Assembly: GCF_013359695.1 (NCBI RefSeq) | Contig: NZ_JABFMU010000008.1 | Span: 72,860-136,859 of the forward strand | Origin: Pseudomonas sp. C2B4 | GTDB lineage: Bacteria; Pseudomonadota; Gammaproteobacteria; Pseudomonadales; Pseudomonadaceae | Direction: 5' to 3' | Length of the DNA stretch: 64,000 nucleotides | Part shown: positions 25,481 to 33,816 of the stretch, piece by piece | Layout: every line of letters starts with the position of its first letter | Position numbering within the stretch: the first letter of the stretch is position 1 | Position numbers and translations under genes: made by a program | The notes under the pieces: generated by a model | Database searches by the model: none | What the model was told of the DNA's origin: nothing | The model's input: only the letters and a program-made list of their open reading frames with translations

Positions 25481-26197
25481 TTAGATGAAGAGCTGCTTCT
25501 TGGCTTCCCCAATCGAAAGCCATTGTTTTTTCATTGCGATTGCACGATGAAGCAAGCGATGACAGCTTGCACACAGTAATGCCATGTCCTTTACCTTGGT
25601 TTTTGTTTCGCCGATCATGCTGAGCGGAAGAACGTGGTGGCACTCAAACATAGAATTCCTGAGGTTTGGCTCAACATTGTGTCCAGCTTCACCACAAAGG
25701 TCGCATTCCAGGCTACCTAACCTGAGACGCTTAGCAATTACTTCCTTTCGTACCTTGGAGCTTCGTTCTCGCTCAACATGAACCCTAGTCGCTGACTTGC
25801 CTTCGGCGAATTCTTCTTCAACGTCATCCGACACTAGATCAACGACAGCTTCCGTGCTGTAGCGAATAATTTTGGCCAATTCATGAGTGCGTATTGGATC
25901 GGTGCCAAGCTCTTTCCATATTTCACGGTCAATCTTTGCAGTATTCGAAAGACCTCTACCGGTTGAAACGCTTCGGAGATTTTGCAGTTTGAAAGCCACG
26001 CCAGCTGGATTTCTAAAAGACTCTTCGCGGGCCGCATCGCTGTGATGGGGGAATGCTCTTAGTGTTCTAGAAAGCTCACAAATTCTCTCGTCAGTAGACC
26101 CTGGAATTTTTCCGTCGAAGGCATGGTAAAGATCAAGTGCAAGTATCACCTCCTCACGCGTCCAATCTGGATTTCCTTGCCCTTTAGTAACTGCCAT
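25481..26197 (-). CDS. HNH endonuclease, McrA-like
   Basis: A 238-residue protein with a C-terminal HNH nuclease: a zinc knuckle ECDLCGEAGH, the catalytic FECHHVLPLS and the LLCASCHRLLHR end. The N-terminal 100 residues (DWTREEVILALDLYHAF, FRNPAGVAFKLQNLRSV) are a domain found before HNH modules in putative modification-dependent nucleases. Together this suggests cleavage of modified DNA. It reads in the same direction as the restriction operon but is separated from vsr by about 225 non-coding bases, so it may have its own promoter. Confidence 0.85.
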   Translation of the reverse strand: MAVTKGQGNPDWTREEVILALDLYHAFDGKIPGSTDERICELSRTLRAFPHHSDAAREESFRNPAGVAFKLQNLRSVSTGRGLSNTAKIDREIWKELGTDPIRTHELAKIIRYSTEAVVDLVSDDVEEEFAEGKSATRVHVERERSSKVRKEVIAKRLRLGSLECDLCGEAGHNVEPNLRNSMFECHHVLPLSMIGETKTKVKDMALLCASCHRLLHRAIAMKKQWLSIGEAKKQLFI

Positions 26198-26510
26198 TCA
26201 TTGCGCCCCCAGCATTCGATTATTTGCTATTGAAGCTTATTTTTCAGTGATTTCGTAGCAAGGTTCTGAAAGTTAACCGTTGGCCGTTCTCTGTTGGCCA
26301 TGATCACAAAGCCTGCTGCTCAAGCCCGACGCAGGCGAATGGTCAGTGCTCGTGACAGGCCTGTGTGAACGCTTGCTTAAAAATTGCTACATCGACAATG
26401 AGATAAAGCAGCGCGGGTCAAGCCGGCCGGGCCTGCGGTGGATAACTATTTCCAATCCATCATTGGACAGTAGTAGAAATTACAAAATCAGCATCAATTT
26501 ACCGTTACTC
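26198..26510. other. Non-coding stretch between nuclease genes
   Basis: About 310 bases with no convincing gene. The sequence is of mixed base composition. The promoter of the leftward HNH gene is expected here but no clear -35/-10 pair stands out. Confidence 0.4.
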
Positions 26511-27512
26511 CTATACCTCAGACGGAAGCATGACCTGACGATACTCAAGTGGAATATTGAATTTTTCCGTGAGGTATTTGAGATATCGCTCATCTTCAGC
26601 GCTCAGCGCAGTCCGTCCCACGGCTACTAGCCTAACGGCTTTTTCCGATGGATCATCCCAGTAGTACGCATACTCGAGCAGCTGACCAATCGCCAATCTC
26701 AAGACTCTACGGGTAGAAAAGTCTGACTTTATCTCGAAGAGTATTTTCTCTAGATCAGTTGTTACGGTGACATCTACAAAATTCTCTTCGAAGACGATCT
26801 TCGCGCCCGGAAATTCAATCTTTAGCTCCTCATGCAGGGCTGCTTGTATCATCCCATGCTCTGGCGAACACTCCTGTCCTGATCCACCACTCCTGAAGTA
26901 GCTGTCTTGAATTGGCGGAAGGTCGTGCCCTTTTCTGCCAGGGCGGGCGTTGATCGTTTTGGGCAACCATTCCTTGTCGGTAAGGTCAATGAGCTGGTAG
27001 CGGTTGTAGTGCTGCACGGGGTCCGCTGCCGTCGCGTAGGTGGCTGGTGGGTACCATTCAACATCTTCCGGACGAAAGCGTACGTTCAGTACGTAAGGGG
27101 CCCATTCGCCGTTCCCCAGGCCACTTCTATCCCCGTCAACGTTGTCTATTTCCTCGAGCATGCGGTCATACCAACCAAGCCGCTTGTAGTGATCCAGAGC
27201 AGCAGTGCCCTGAGCAGCATCCAAGAACTCAACATGACGGATACGGGCCACGAAGCGCCGACCTTCAGGCGCAATGGTGTAAAGCACGACATCCCCAACC
27301 CGTTCCCCGCGTGCAATTCGTGATTCCCAGCCTCTGTTCACGCCCTGAAGAAAACCATACTGCCATCCGCCTATTTGCCATTCGAATCGAAACAACCACT
27401 CTTCATGGCCATAGCTGTGTTGGGAGTAAAAGGTATCGGGGGACTCGGTTGCACTCCCTGTTGGGTACTGCCAATTGGAGTTGTTATGGCAGATGCGAGT
27501 GATGTAGGTCAT
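26511..27512 (-). CDS. Putative modification-dependent PD-(D/E)xK nuclease
   Basis: A 333-residue protein. The N-terminal half (SYGHEEWLFRFEWQIGG, then RVGDVVLYTIAPEGRRFVARI) looks like a PUA/EVE-type domain of the kind that reads modified bases. The C-terminal half has ENFVDVTVTTDLEKILFEIKS, which fits a PD-(D/E)xK core with Asp, then Glu-x-Lys. It is the cargo gene closest to attR, facing inward. The sequence supports a nuclease fold; the idea that it restricts modified phage DNA is inference from architecture and neighbours. Confidence 0.65.
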   Translation of the reverse strand: MTYITRICHNNSNWQYPTGSATESPDTFYSQHSYGHEEWLFRFEWQIGGWQYGFLQGVNRGWESRIARGERVGDVVLYTIAPEGRRFVARIRHVEFLDAAQGTAALDHYKRLGWYDRMLEEIDNVDGDRSGLGNGEWAPYVLNVRFRPEDVEWYPPATYATAADPVQHYNRYQLIDLTDKEWLPKTINARPGRKGHDLPPIQDSYFRSGGSGQECSPEHGMIQAALHEELKIEFPGAKIVFEENFVDVTVTTDLEKILFEIKSDFSTRRVLRLAIGQLLEYAYYWDDPSEKAVRLVAVGRTALSAEDERYLKYLTEKFNIPLEYRQVMLPSEV

Positions 27513-27760
27513 TGCAGTCCTTGTCGTAGGGGTTGCGGCTAAAGGCCATCACGTAGAATGGCAAAAACTAATCATCATTCCAAGCGCTGTCTAAAGCACC
27601 TGAATTTCTTGGCGGGAGGATCGAGAGAGCTCTTGGTGGTGCCTAAAAAGCGTTCCGCATCCAAAAAAAAGGCTCTTGAAAATCGCGGGTTTTAGGCCTT
27701 TCAAAATCAGAGGCTTGCGGAACGTGACCTGTGCTAACGTGCTGATCTACTTAATTTTGT

Positions 27761-27811
27761 TAGCGGATTGCAAATCCGCCTACGCCGGTTCGATTCCGAC
27801 CTCGGCCTCCA
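27761..27811 (+). other. attR of prophage 1: 3' fragment of tRNA-Cys(GCA)
   Basis: The last 51 nt of a tRNA-Cys are present: anticodon arm GCGGATTGCAAATCCGC, T arm with GGTTCGATTCC, 3' acceptor strand CTCGGCC and TCCA. The 5' half (a GGCCGAG acceptor strand and D arm) is absent upstream, so this is not a functional tRNA gene. Such fragments mark the distal end of elements integrated at tRNA 3' ends. The intact tRNA-Cys and the integrase are predicted on the left side of the prophage. Confidence 0.85.
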
Positions 27812-27822
27812 CTAATAAACAA

Positions 27823-27852
27823 CCCCGTAGATTAACGTCTACGGGGTTTTTT
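27823..27852 (+). terminator. Terminator downstream of tRNA-Cys fragment
   Basis: CCCCGTAGA (27823-27831) pairs with TCTACGGGG (27838-27846) around a 6-nt loop, followed by TTTTTT. It is the expected native terminator of the tRNA-Cys transcript and now sits just outside attR. Confidence 0.9.
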
Positions 27853-27993
27853 ATTGCTTGCGGAAAAGTGATCGGTCGCCCTGGAAACAGGAGCAAGGCT
27901 TTCCAGGGACAAACTGATTTTGTCCATACCCGTTCACGTCTCGCTCTGATTGCCGATAACCCGGCATCTGATCAAAAGCAAGGAGTGCCCTGA

Positions 27994-28473
27994 ATGTCCA
28001 CCATAGACACACTCACCTCAGGTAACGGTGGGTTGGCTTCGACGTTGAAACCCACCAAAGCGGCAGGGGGCGAGGCCAATGCCACGCCGTCCGGGTTGAT
28101 ACTCCCTGCGGCGCCAGAAGGTATCAAAGTGTCTCTGTCAGGCGCTGGCATCCAGAAAGCGACCGGTTCCAGCGGTAAAGATCGTGATATCGAAGAAAGT
28201 GGTTTGCCGAAGGACATCCAGCAGATTCTGAAAATGATCCGCAAACTGCAGCAGCAGATCGCTGAGAAGATGGCCAAAATGCAGGCGGTCATGGCCGATC
28301 ACCGCTTGCGCCCCGAGGAGGTGAAAGCCAAAGTGGCTTCGCTGCAAGCAGCGATATCGGGACTCAATGCGGGATTGATCACTGCAAACGCTGCACTCGG
28401 TAAAGCCATAAAACAGGCCGGGTTGAGCCCCGACCAGGTGCTTAAGGCGATGTCGTTGGCAATGAAATTGTAA
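27994..28473 (+). CDS. Hypothetical protein with central coiled coil
   Basis: A 159-residue protein. Residues 1-60 are Gly/Ala/Ser-rich and look disordered. Residues 68-105 are a strong heptad coiled coil (IQQILKMIRKLQQQIAEKMAKM). A second helical region follows (AKVASLQAAISGLNAGLITANAALGKAIKQAG). No signal peptide or membrane segment is seen. It resembles small FlxA-like proteins in layout but I do not assign it. It is the first gene outside prophage 1. Confidence 0.75.
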   Translation: MSTIDTLTSGNGGLASTLKPTKAAGGEANATPSGLILPAAPEGIKVSLSGAGIQKATGSSGKDRDIEESGLPKDIQQILKMIRKLQQQIAEKMAKMQAVMADHRLRPEEVKAKVASLQAAISGLNAGLITANAALGKAIKQAGLSPDQVLKAMSLAMKL

Positions 28474-28524
28474 TCAGCCCGCAGCGGTCACCTAAAGATT
28501 CAAGTCGTGGTGGGATAGCGGATT

Positions 28525-30018
28525 TCAGCCATGCCACCCGCGACGGGTCAGGATTTTATCGAGAGTTCGGCTGATCGCCGTACAGCTGCGCACCATCTCC
28601 ATCCGCTCCCAAGTCGCCTGTTCTCCCTCATGCACCAGTTGTCGCATCTGCGGCAGCGGCAACGGTGACAGCAGTTTGAGCGGGCTATGCCAGCGCTTAC
28701 TGACGAAGATGTTGATATCGGCGGTATAGTCCTGCACCAGCATGTTGTAACCAAGATGCTGCCAGCGAGCCAGGGTGGGGTTGCGAATGCGCAGATGATT
28801 CCTGCTCAGGCGCAACAGGCGGGTGGCGATACCTTTGCCCAGGCGAATCTGTTGCTCCACCGCGGTTTTCAGCAGGCCGGGATGAGCATTGGGATTGGGT
28901 GTGAACAGCAATGCCGCCGGGTTGGCCATGCTGGAGATGAAGTGGTTGACGCCGTACAAGCGCCCCAGGCGCTTGGCGGGAAGGTCATCGATGAAGGATC
29001 CGTCGATCCAGCGTTGTTCTGGCAAGTAGGGCACTTGTTCACCGACTGCGTTTTTTGCTTGCAGGGTGACCGGCGGGAAGATCCCCATCACGGCGCCCGA
29101 GGCCTGGATGGCGGAGCGGATCAGGACATTGGGCGCGGTAATGGCATTCAACAGGCGCGGAGCCTGCTGTGGCTCCAGCCCGGTCACCGTAATGTTCAGG
29201 TGACGACCGCTGACGGTGTAGGCCTCGGCAAAGGTCAGGTCCGGAATCAGGCGTTCAACGTAGCTGGCGATTTCCTCGGCTTGCAAAACCGAAGGCAGGC
29301 GCGAGCGTCGCTTTACTGCGGCGTTGTCGAGCGTCATGGTCAGCCGTTCGGGCTGCAGGTGATCGAGCAATTCATCGGGGCTGTGAGTGCAGACGATGGC
29401 CGCCACCAGCGACCCCGCACTGGAGCCGGAAATGATCCTCGGCAGCAGGTCCTGTTCAAGGAGGGCCTTGAGCACCCCCACATGGAAGTAGCCGAGCATT
29501 GCGCCGCCGCTGAGCATCAGCGCCGAACGACCGAAGCAATGGCTGGCGCGAACGAAAAAATCCTGACGCTCCTCCAGCGAAATCACCTCATCGTCCAGGG
29601 CATCGATGGCTTCCAGCGATAGGCAGACTTCTTCGATGTACTCGTGGATCAGGTGTTTGGTACCCATGTGAGCGCGGCTGTACAGCGTTGCCTTGCCCAT
29701 TCCGGCCAGATTGCCATGGATGCCCTCGTTAAGGGTGAACATCAGATTGGCCCAGGAGCCAGCGGTGCGCATGCCGCGCAGGCGTTCCATCCGTTGGCGC
29801 ACCGTGCGGTAGTCGTAGTCATTGCAGACTTCATTTCTGCGCCAGTCATCCATGCCGTTCTGCTGATCCAGTGCGCCGGCGTGTTTGGCCCATTCCTCGT
29901 AGCTGTGTGCGTGTTCCATTTTTTCCAACAATTGAGTGGTGGGCGTCTTGGGCCTGAGCATATTGATTCTCTCCATTGCGCCTGGACGAGTGGGCGAGCC
30001 GTGCGTGGCGCTGGTCAT
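28525..30018 (-). CDS. Patatin-like phospholipase (DUF3336 type)
   Basis: A 497-residue serine lipase. The N-terminal region (SYEEWAKHAGALDQQNGMDDWRR) is the DUF3336 domain found before bacterial patatins. The catalytic core has a glycine-rich oxyanion stretch (LSGGAMLGYFHVGVLKALLE), nucleophile motif ISGSSAGSLVAAI (GxSxG) and the Asp in WIDGSFIDDLP. The ATG at 30018 is preferred because it overlaps the stop of the acyltransferase gene (ATGA) and gives a normal N-terminus. The pair probably makes and hydrolyses neutral storage or membrane lipids. Confidence 0.88.
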   Translation of the reverse strand: MTSATHGSPTRPGAMERINMLRPKTPTTQLLEKMEHAHSYEEWAKHAGALDQQNGMDDWRRNEVCNDYDYRTVRQRMERLRGMRTAGSWANLMFTLNEGIHGNLAGMGKATLYSRAHMGTKHLIHEYIEEVCLSLEAIDALDDEVISLEERQDFFVRASHCFGRSALMLSGGAMLGYFHVGVLKALLEQDLLPRIISGSSAGSLVAAIVCTHSPDELLDHLQPERLTMTLDNAAVKRRSRLPSVLQAEEIASYVERLIPDLTFAEAYTVSGRHLNITVTGLEPQQAPRLLNAITAPNVLIRSAIQASGAVMGIFPPVTLQAKNAVGEQVPYLPEQRWIDGSFIDDLPAKRLGRLYGVNHFISSMANPAALLFTPNPNAHPGLLKTAVEQQIRLGKGIATRLLRLSRNHLRIRNPTLARWQHLGYNMLVQDYTADINIFVSKRWHSPLKLLSPLPLPQMRQLVHEGEQATWERMEMVRSCTAISRTLDKILTRRGWHG

Positions 30019-31523
30019 GCGGAAGGTTCCTCGGGGTTGGATGTCGCGGCGGTCGCCCGTTTGCGGAGTGGCAGCGGACGAGCTTTGGGGGCAGGCGATT
30101 GGTCTGGCTGACGTCCCAGGGCCAGGTATTGCTCGGTGGATTGCTGGAGGCAGTCGATGTAGATGTCCATGTCGGGCAATACGTGGCGATCGCTGACCAC
30201 GCCGAGAATGAGCTCGCCATAGAGGCTGGTAATGCCATGGCACAGCGCCATGCCATCGAACACCGGGGGGATCGGGTAAAGCGCCAACAGTTCAGCGCCG
30301 GCAACGTATTTGCGTTCCGTCCCGCCAGTGGGACCGGGAACGTTAGTAATCAGCGTGTTTGCCAGGTGGTACTTGCCGACGTAGCGCAGTTGAGTGCCCA
30401 TCCAGCCGCCGAGCATGCGCATCGGCGCGGGCACCAGGTCACCCACGGAAACGATCAGTTCATGCACCACCTCCCGGGCCAGCCCGGTGCCTGATCGCGT
30501 GCGTTCGAGAATCGCCTGCAGTCGCTCGACCGGGTCCTCGATATCAGTGCCGACACCGATCAGCATGCCGGAGAGCAGGTTGCCGGTCTGGCGCTGGGCC
30601 TGATCGGGTGGGATTGCCACCGGGCACAGCGCAACCAGTGATTCGGTGTCCGGTAAGGCCTCGCGACGCTGCAGGTAGTGACGCAGTCCGCCACCGATGA
30701 TGGCTATGATGACGTCATTCAGCGTGGCGCCCTCGACGCAACGGCGTACCTGTTTGAGTTCGCTGATCTTCCACGACAGCCCGCCAAACGTTCGGTGCGG
30801 GGACACCTGAGTATTGAACAGCGTCGTGGGTATGCGTTTCTGCGTGGGTCTATCTTCACCGCGCATCCTGTTGAGCAACTGCAGGCTCGCTTTACTCATG
30901 CCGACACTGGCACGCAGGCTGCGCAAGGGTTGGGTGACCAGGCGCGGAACGGTCCTGGCCCACATTTGCGCGCGACTGGGCAGGCGTTCGCCGAAGGGTT
31001 GACGGTAGGTGTTTTCGTCGAATTCCGGCTGGTCGCTCATCAACAGGTTATTGATCTCGATACCGGCCTTGCCATCAATGTAGGAGTGATGAAAGCGCAG
31101 GAGCAGGGCGAAGCTGCCTGGCGGCACGCCTTCAATATTGTTCAGCCCCTCGATAATGGTCAGCTCCCAGGGGGCGCGTTCCATGTCCAGGGTGCGCGAC
31201 ATTGCACGCGCGGTGAAGATGCACAGCTGACGCCAATCGCCCGGTTGCGGCAGGCCGACGTGGCGAATGTGGTACTCCAGGTCGAAACTCTTGTCTTCCA
31301 CCCAGTAAGGATCATCCAGTCGGAAGGGGGCGTGCTGCAGACGTCGGCGGAACAGAGAAGTGCTGCTCAGCCGGCTACTGAAGTAGCGAATGATGTCCTT
31401 GTGCCGAACCAGTCCATTGGGTGCGCTGCGCTGGTCGCAAATCCACAGGCTGCCGATGACCATGGGTTGATGGGGGGCGTCGGAATAGAAAAACTGGGCA
31501 TCCAGCGGGGTCAATTGTTTCAT
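30015..31523 (-). CDS. Wax ester synthase/diacylglycerol acyltransferase (WS/DGAT)
   Basis: A 502-residue acyltransferase making wax esters and/or triacylglycerol from acyl-CoA. The catalytic motif RFHHSYIDG (HHxxxDG, His145-Gly151) is intact. The N-terminal MKQLTPLDAQFFYSDAPHQPM is the typical start, as are NVPGPTGG and the PIPPVFDGMALCHGITSLYG segment near the C-terminus. The ATG at 31523 is chosen for this conserved start; the frame extends upstream without family similarity. The 3' end overlaps the patatin gene by four bases, so the two are translationally coupled. Confidence 0.92.
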   Translation of the reverse strand: MKQLTPLDAQFFYSDAPHQPMVIGSLWICDQRSAPNGLVRHKDIIRYFSSRLSSTSLFRRRLQHAPFRLDDPYWVEDKSFDLEYHIRHVGLPQPGDWRQLCIFTARAMSRTLDMERAPWELTIIEGLNNIEGVPPGSFALLLRFHHSYIDGKAGIEINNLLMSDQPEFDENTYRQPFGERLPSRAQMWARTVPRLVTQPLRSLRASVGMSKASLQLLNRMRGEDRPTQKRIPTTLFNTQVSPHRTFGGLSWKISELKQVRRCVEGATLNDVIIAIIGGGLRHYLQRREALPDTESLVALCPVAIPPDQAQRQTGNLLSGMLIGVGTDIEDPVERLQAILERTRSGTGLAREVVHELIVSVGDLVPAPMRMLGGWMGTQLRYVGKYHLANTLITNVPGPTGGTERKYVAGAELLALYPIPPVFDGMALCHGITSLYGELILGVVSDRHVLPDMDIYIDCLQQSTEQYLALGRQPDQSPAPKARPLPLRKRATAATSNPEEPSA

Positions 31524-32023
31524 GACGTGCTTGCTCCAATGGCATGAGTGCCAGCGCAGTGGCTGGCAGAACGTCCCTGTACATCGACTGGCGTCCTCGG
31601 GACCCTTCGGTTGAGCGATAGGCTCGAGTTGATTCTGCTGGTGCACGGGTACAAGCAATCCCCCTCGACTTGAGGGGGTATCCAGGTGAATGCAGGTCCA
31701 TCGGCGATCAATTGCGCGGAGACCTTTCACTTGCAGGTGGAATGCACGGCCCCTGTCAGGTGGCCCACACCTTGGGTAGGCACAATAAGAACTCCCCACA
31801 GGTCACTGATCTATTGGGGTTTTTTATTGTGTTTGGGGGGAATGGAAGATTGCTGAAATCACCCAATCCTGGCGGGAAATATGAAAAAAGCTTCGTAGGT
31901 CCATGATTTACGAAGTTTTTTATTTTGGCTTTGTGCAAGATTTAGTCTTGAAAATCGCACCTGTGACCTTGCTTCACCGGGACGGGATGTATATATTTCC
32001 CCCCTCTGATTCACCGCGCTACC
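31524..32023. other. Intergenic region between WS/DGAT and tRNA-Leu
   Basis: 500 bases with no supported gene. It must hold the leftward promoter of the WS/DGAT operon. A hairpin CTTCGTA (31891-31897) / TACGAAG (31909-31915) with A-run upstream and TTTTTT downstream lies in its right half, and a weaker CCCCA/TGGGG hairpin with TTTTTT lies near 31795-31825. Confidence 0.55.
31884..31921 (+). terminator. Bidirectional terminator-like hairpin
   Basis: A six-A run (31884-31889), then CTTCGTA (31891-31897), an 11-nt loop and TACGAAG (31909-31915), then TTTTTT. The symmetrical A and T runs would allow termination from either side. Confidence 0.75.
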
Positions 32024-32110
32024 GCCCGAATGGCGAAACTGGTAGACGCATGGGACTTAAAATCCCCCGCTCGTAAGGGCGTGCCGGTTCGATTCCGGCT
32101 TCGGGCACCA
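32024..32110 (+). tRNA. tRNA-Leu (anticodon TAA)
   Basis: An 87-nt type II tRNA. The acceptor stem GCCCGAA pairs with TTCGGGC, and CCA is encoded at the 3' end. The D arm contains GGCGAAACTGGTAGACGC, the anticodon loop CTTAAAA carries TAA, a long variable arm (CGCTCGTAAGGGCG) is present and the T arm has GGTTCGATTCC. An integrase gene lies just downstream reading toward it, so its 3' end is the likely attachment site of element 2. Confidence 0.97.
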
Positions 32111-32203
32111 TGAATATCAAGGGCTTGCATGACATACCTCATGCAAGCCCTTTGTTCTTTTTTCCGCAATCAAAAAATCTTTTCCGCAATTCTGGACCGT
32201 CAG

Positions 32204-33235
32204 TCACTTCGTAGGGGTTACCTTCAAGCCCTTTCGCATTCGGATGTACTGCTCTGTCATCCCAACGGTTGTATGTCCCAACTGGTCCCGAGCTTCGCGG
32301 ATGCTTCCTGTTGACTCCTCTTTGTCCGTTGCCGCTTTTGCTCGTAAGTCCCGCATCTGAAATTCTGCTTTCGGGATACCGGCTGCCTCTCTGGCGTCAT
32401 CAAATCTTTTCCTGAGCATGCTCGTCGTCATCGGCTGTCCAGAATCGATTACCACCAGGCGTGTTGATCTGATTTTGTGTCCAGCCTTTCGAGCCATGAT
32501 TCGGTCTATAACGATTTTGAGCTCTCCAATAATCTCGATCCTTCGTTTGGCACCAGTCTTTCCTTGTTGTACGGAAAGCTTCCCGTCTTTTATGTCTCGC
32601 TCATCCATCTTCAATGTGTCGGCCACCCTTTGACCTGTCAGATAGAACAGGTCCAGGGCATCTCTCAATGGTTGATCGGCATGCTGATATGCTTTGGCAA
32701 GTACGTCGTCTTCGACGTATACGTCGCGACCAGTTTCCTTATTGCCCTTTACCCCGGCGCAAGGATTTGCCAGAGATGTGTAACCATTCTCACGAGCAAA
32801 GTTCCAAATTGAGCTGAGCAACGCTTTTTCTCGATTCGCACGAACTGGTGCTGTTTTTCCCCGATGACGAAGGTACTGACTGACATGCTTTGGTTCGATT
32901 GCTTCAAGCGGGGCGGGCGGATCGTTGAAGAACAACAGAAGGTTTTTCAGTTCGCGCGCATTGTCCTTTTGGGTGGCATGGGCTTTGGTAGGGACTACCT
33001 CCTTCATATAGAGCTCGGCAACGTACGCAAAGGTTAATACTTCTTGCGTGAGAGCTTGAGACACACGGCTTTTTTCTAATTTCGCGTACTCCAAGATGGC
33101 AAGACCATAGTCAGTGCCTAAGGGTATTTCCTTGCGTGGTTTCCCTCCGGTGTCGTACAAGTAGTAGGTTGTTTTTCCGCGCCTTCTCTCGCGCAAGCGG
33201 GGAATGCTCCCCGGCTTCGTTGGTCTTCGTCCCAT
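32204..33235 (-). CDS. Tyrosine-recombinase integrase
   Basis: A 343-residue phage integrase. The N-terminal arm-binding part is basic (GRRPTKPGSIPRLRERRRGKT). The core-binding domain follows, and the catalytic domain has Arg in YLTGQRVADTLKM, the RDLRAKAATD region in place of the usual HxxR box, and LGHTTVGMTEQYIR with the tyrosine nucleophile. Its 3' end is 94 bases from the tRNA-Leu, the normal layout for an element integrated in that tRNA. The first His of the HxxR box appears replaced (MRDLR), which occurs in some active family members. Confidence 0.93.
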   Translation of the reverse strand: MGRRPTKPGSIPRLRERRRGKTTYYLYDTGGKPRKEIPLGTDYGLAILEYAKLEKSRVSQALTQEVLTFAYVAELYMKEVVPTKAHATQKDNARELKNLLLFFNDPPAPLEAIEPKHVSQYLRHRGKTAPVRANREKALLSSIWNFARENGYTSLANPCAGVKGNKETGRDVYVEDDVLAKAYQHADQPLRDALDLFYLTGQRVADTLKMDERDIKDGKLSVQQGKTGAKRRIEIIGELKIVIDRIMARKAGHKIRSTRLVVIDSGQPMTTSMLRKRFDDAREAAGIPKAEFQMRDLRAKAATDKEESTGSIREARDQLGHTTVGMTEQYIRMRKGLKVTPTK

Positions 33236-33442
33236 CTAACCCACCAAACGTGGCTGCCACTTCGGTGCTTCCGATGCGGTGGCAGGTAGTCCTGTTAACG
33301 CTGAAGTAACGACGCAGGGCCATCCGTTCCTTTTTATGGTATGGCGGATGCCATTTCGCTTTAAAACAGTGATCTGACCTGCTTTGGTTTTGGCGCCGGT
33401 TAATTCGCATACCTGCTCATGGCTTAGAAACTGGATGGTCAT
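33236..33442 (-). CDS. DUF4224 protein, likely integrase partner
   Basis: A 68-residue protein ending directly next to the integrase start. FLSHEQVCELTGAKTKAGQITVLKRNGIRHTIKRNGWP is the DUF4224 pattern, a small winged-helix-like domain common beside phage integrases in Pseudomonas. It may act as an excisionase or directionality factor; that function is inferred from size and position. Confidence 0.8.
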   Translation of the reverse strand: MTIQFLSHEQVCELTGAKTKAGQITVLKRNGIRHTIKRNGWPCVVTSALTGLPATASEAPKWQPRLVG

Positions 33443-33816
33443 GCTGCCTCCTTGCGAAGGGACCGGGCATCACGTTCAAGTTTCTCGCCGGTACGGAAGG
33501 CGCTGACAGTTTCGGCGGCGACCCGCAACAGCTCGCCGGTGGCGACCAGCGTCTGGTGCTCGGCCGGGCCGAAGTGCGGACCTTTTTCAAGTCGATTGTT
33601 GGTTTGTGCCAGGCGCGAGTAATCGGCCTGGATGGACCGTAGGGTGACCTGCAGTTCGAGGATGGTTTTGGCGTACGCGGCTCGCTGGAGGTCTTCACGT
33701 TCGCGTAGGCCGGTCTCCAGACCATCGCAGCGGCCCATGATGTAACCGCCCCAAAGCAGCAGCGCGGCCAGAAATATCAGGATGATGAGTGCACCGATTT
33801 GTATTGGGGTCATCAT
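33439..33816 (-). CDS. Small membrane-anchored coiled-coil protein
   Basis: A 125-residue protein with one N-terminal membrane helix (IQIGALIILIFLAALLLWGG) followed by a helical cytoplasmic or periplasmic domain rich in Glu, Arg and Leu. The ATG at 33816 has a clear AGGAG upstream (reverse strand), and MMTPIQIG is the better start than a farther in-frame ATG. Found among early phage genes; no family is assigned. The four-base overlap with the PrtN-like gene suggests co-translation. Confidence 0.72.
   Translation of the reverse strand: MMTPIQIGALIILIFLAALLLWGGYIMGRCDGLETGLREREDLQRAAYAKTILELQVTLRSIQADYSRLAQTNNRLEKGPHFGPAEHQTLVATGELLRVAAETVSAFRTGEKLERDARSLRKEAA

Larger units (their letters stand above)
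1..27811 (+). mobile_element. Prophage 1, right-hand part (myovirus)
   Basis: The late genes of a contractile-tailed temperate phage run rightward from the window edge to about 18.3 kb: head, tail, baseplate and lysis, in the usual phage order. Cargo genes follow to 27512 and a tRNA-Cys 3' fragment ends at 27811. Terminase large subunit, holin, repressor, replication genes and integrase are not seen for this element and should lie to the left. The right boundary is inferred from the tRNA fragment. Confidence 0.88.

Noticed and set aside
27700-27811. Complete tRNA-Cys gene
   Set aside because: The 5' acceptor strand and D arm are missing, so only an att fragment is present.
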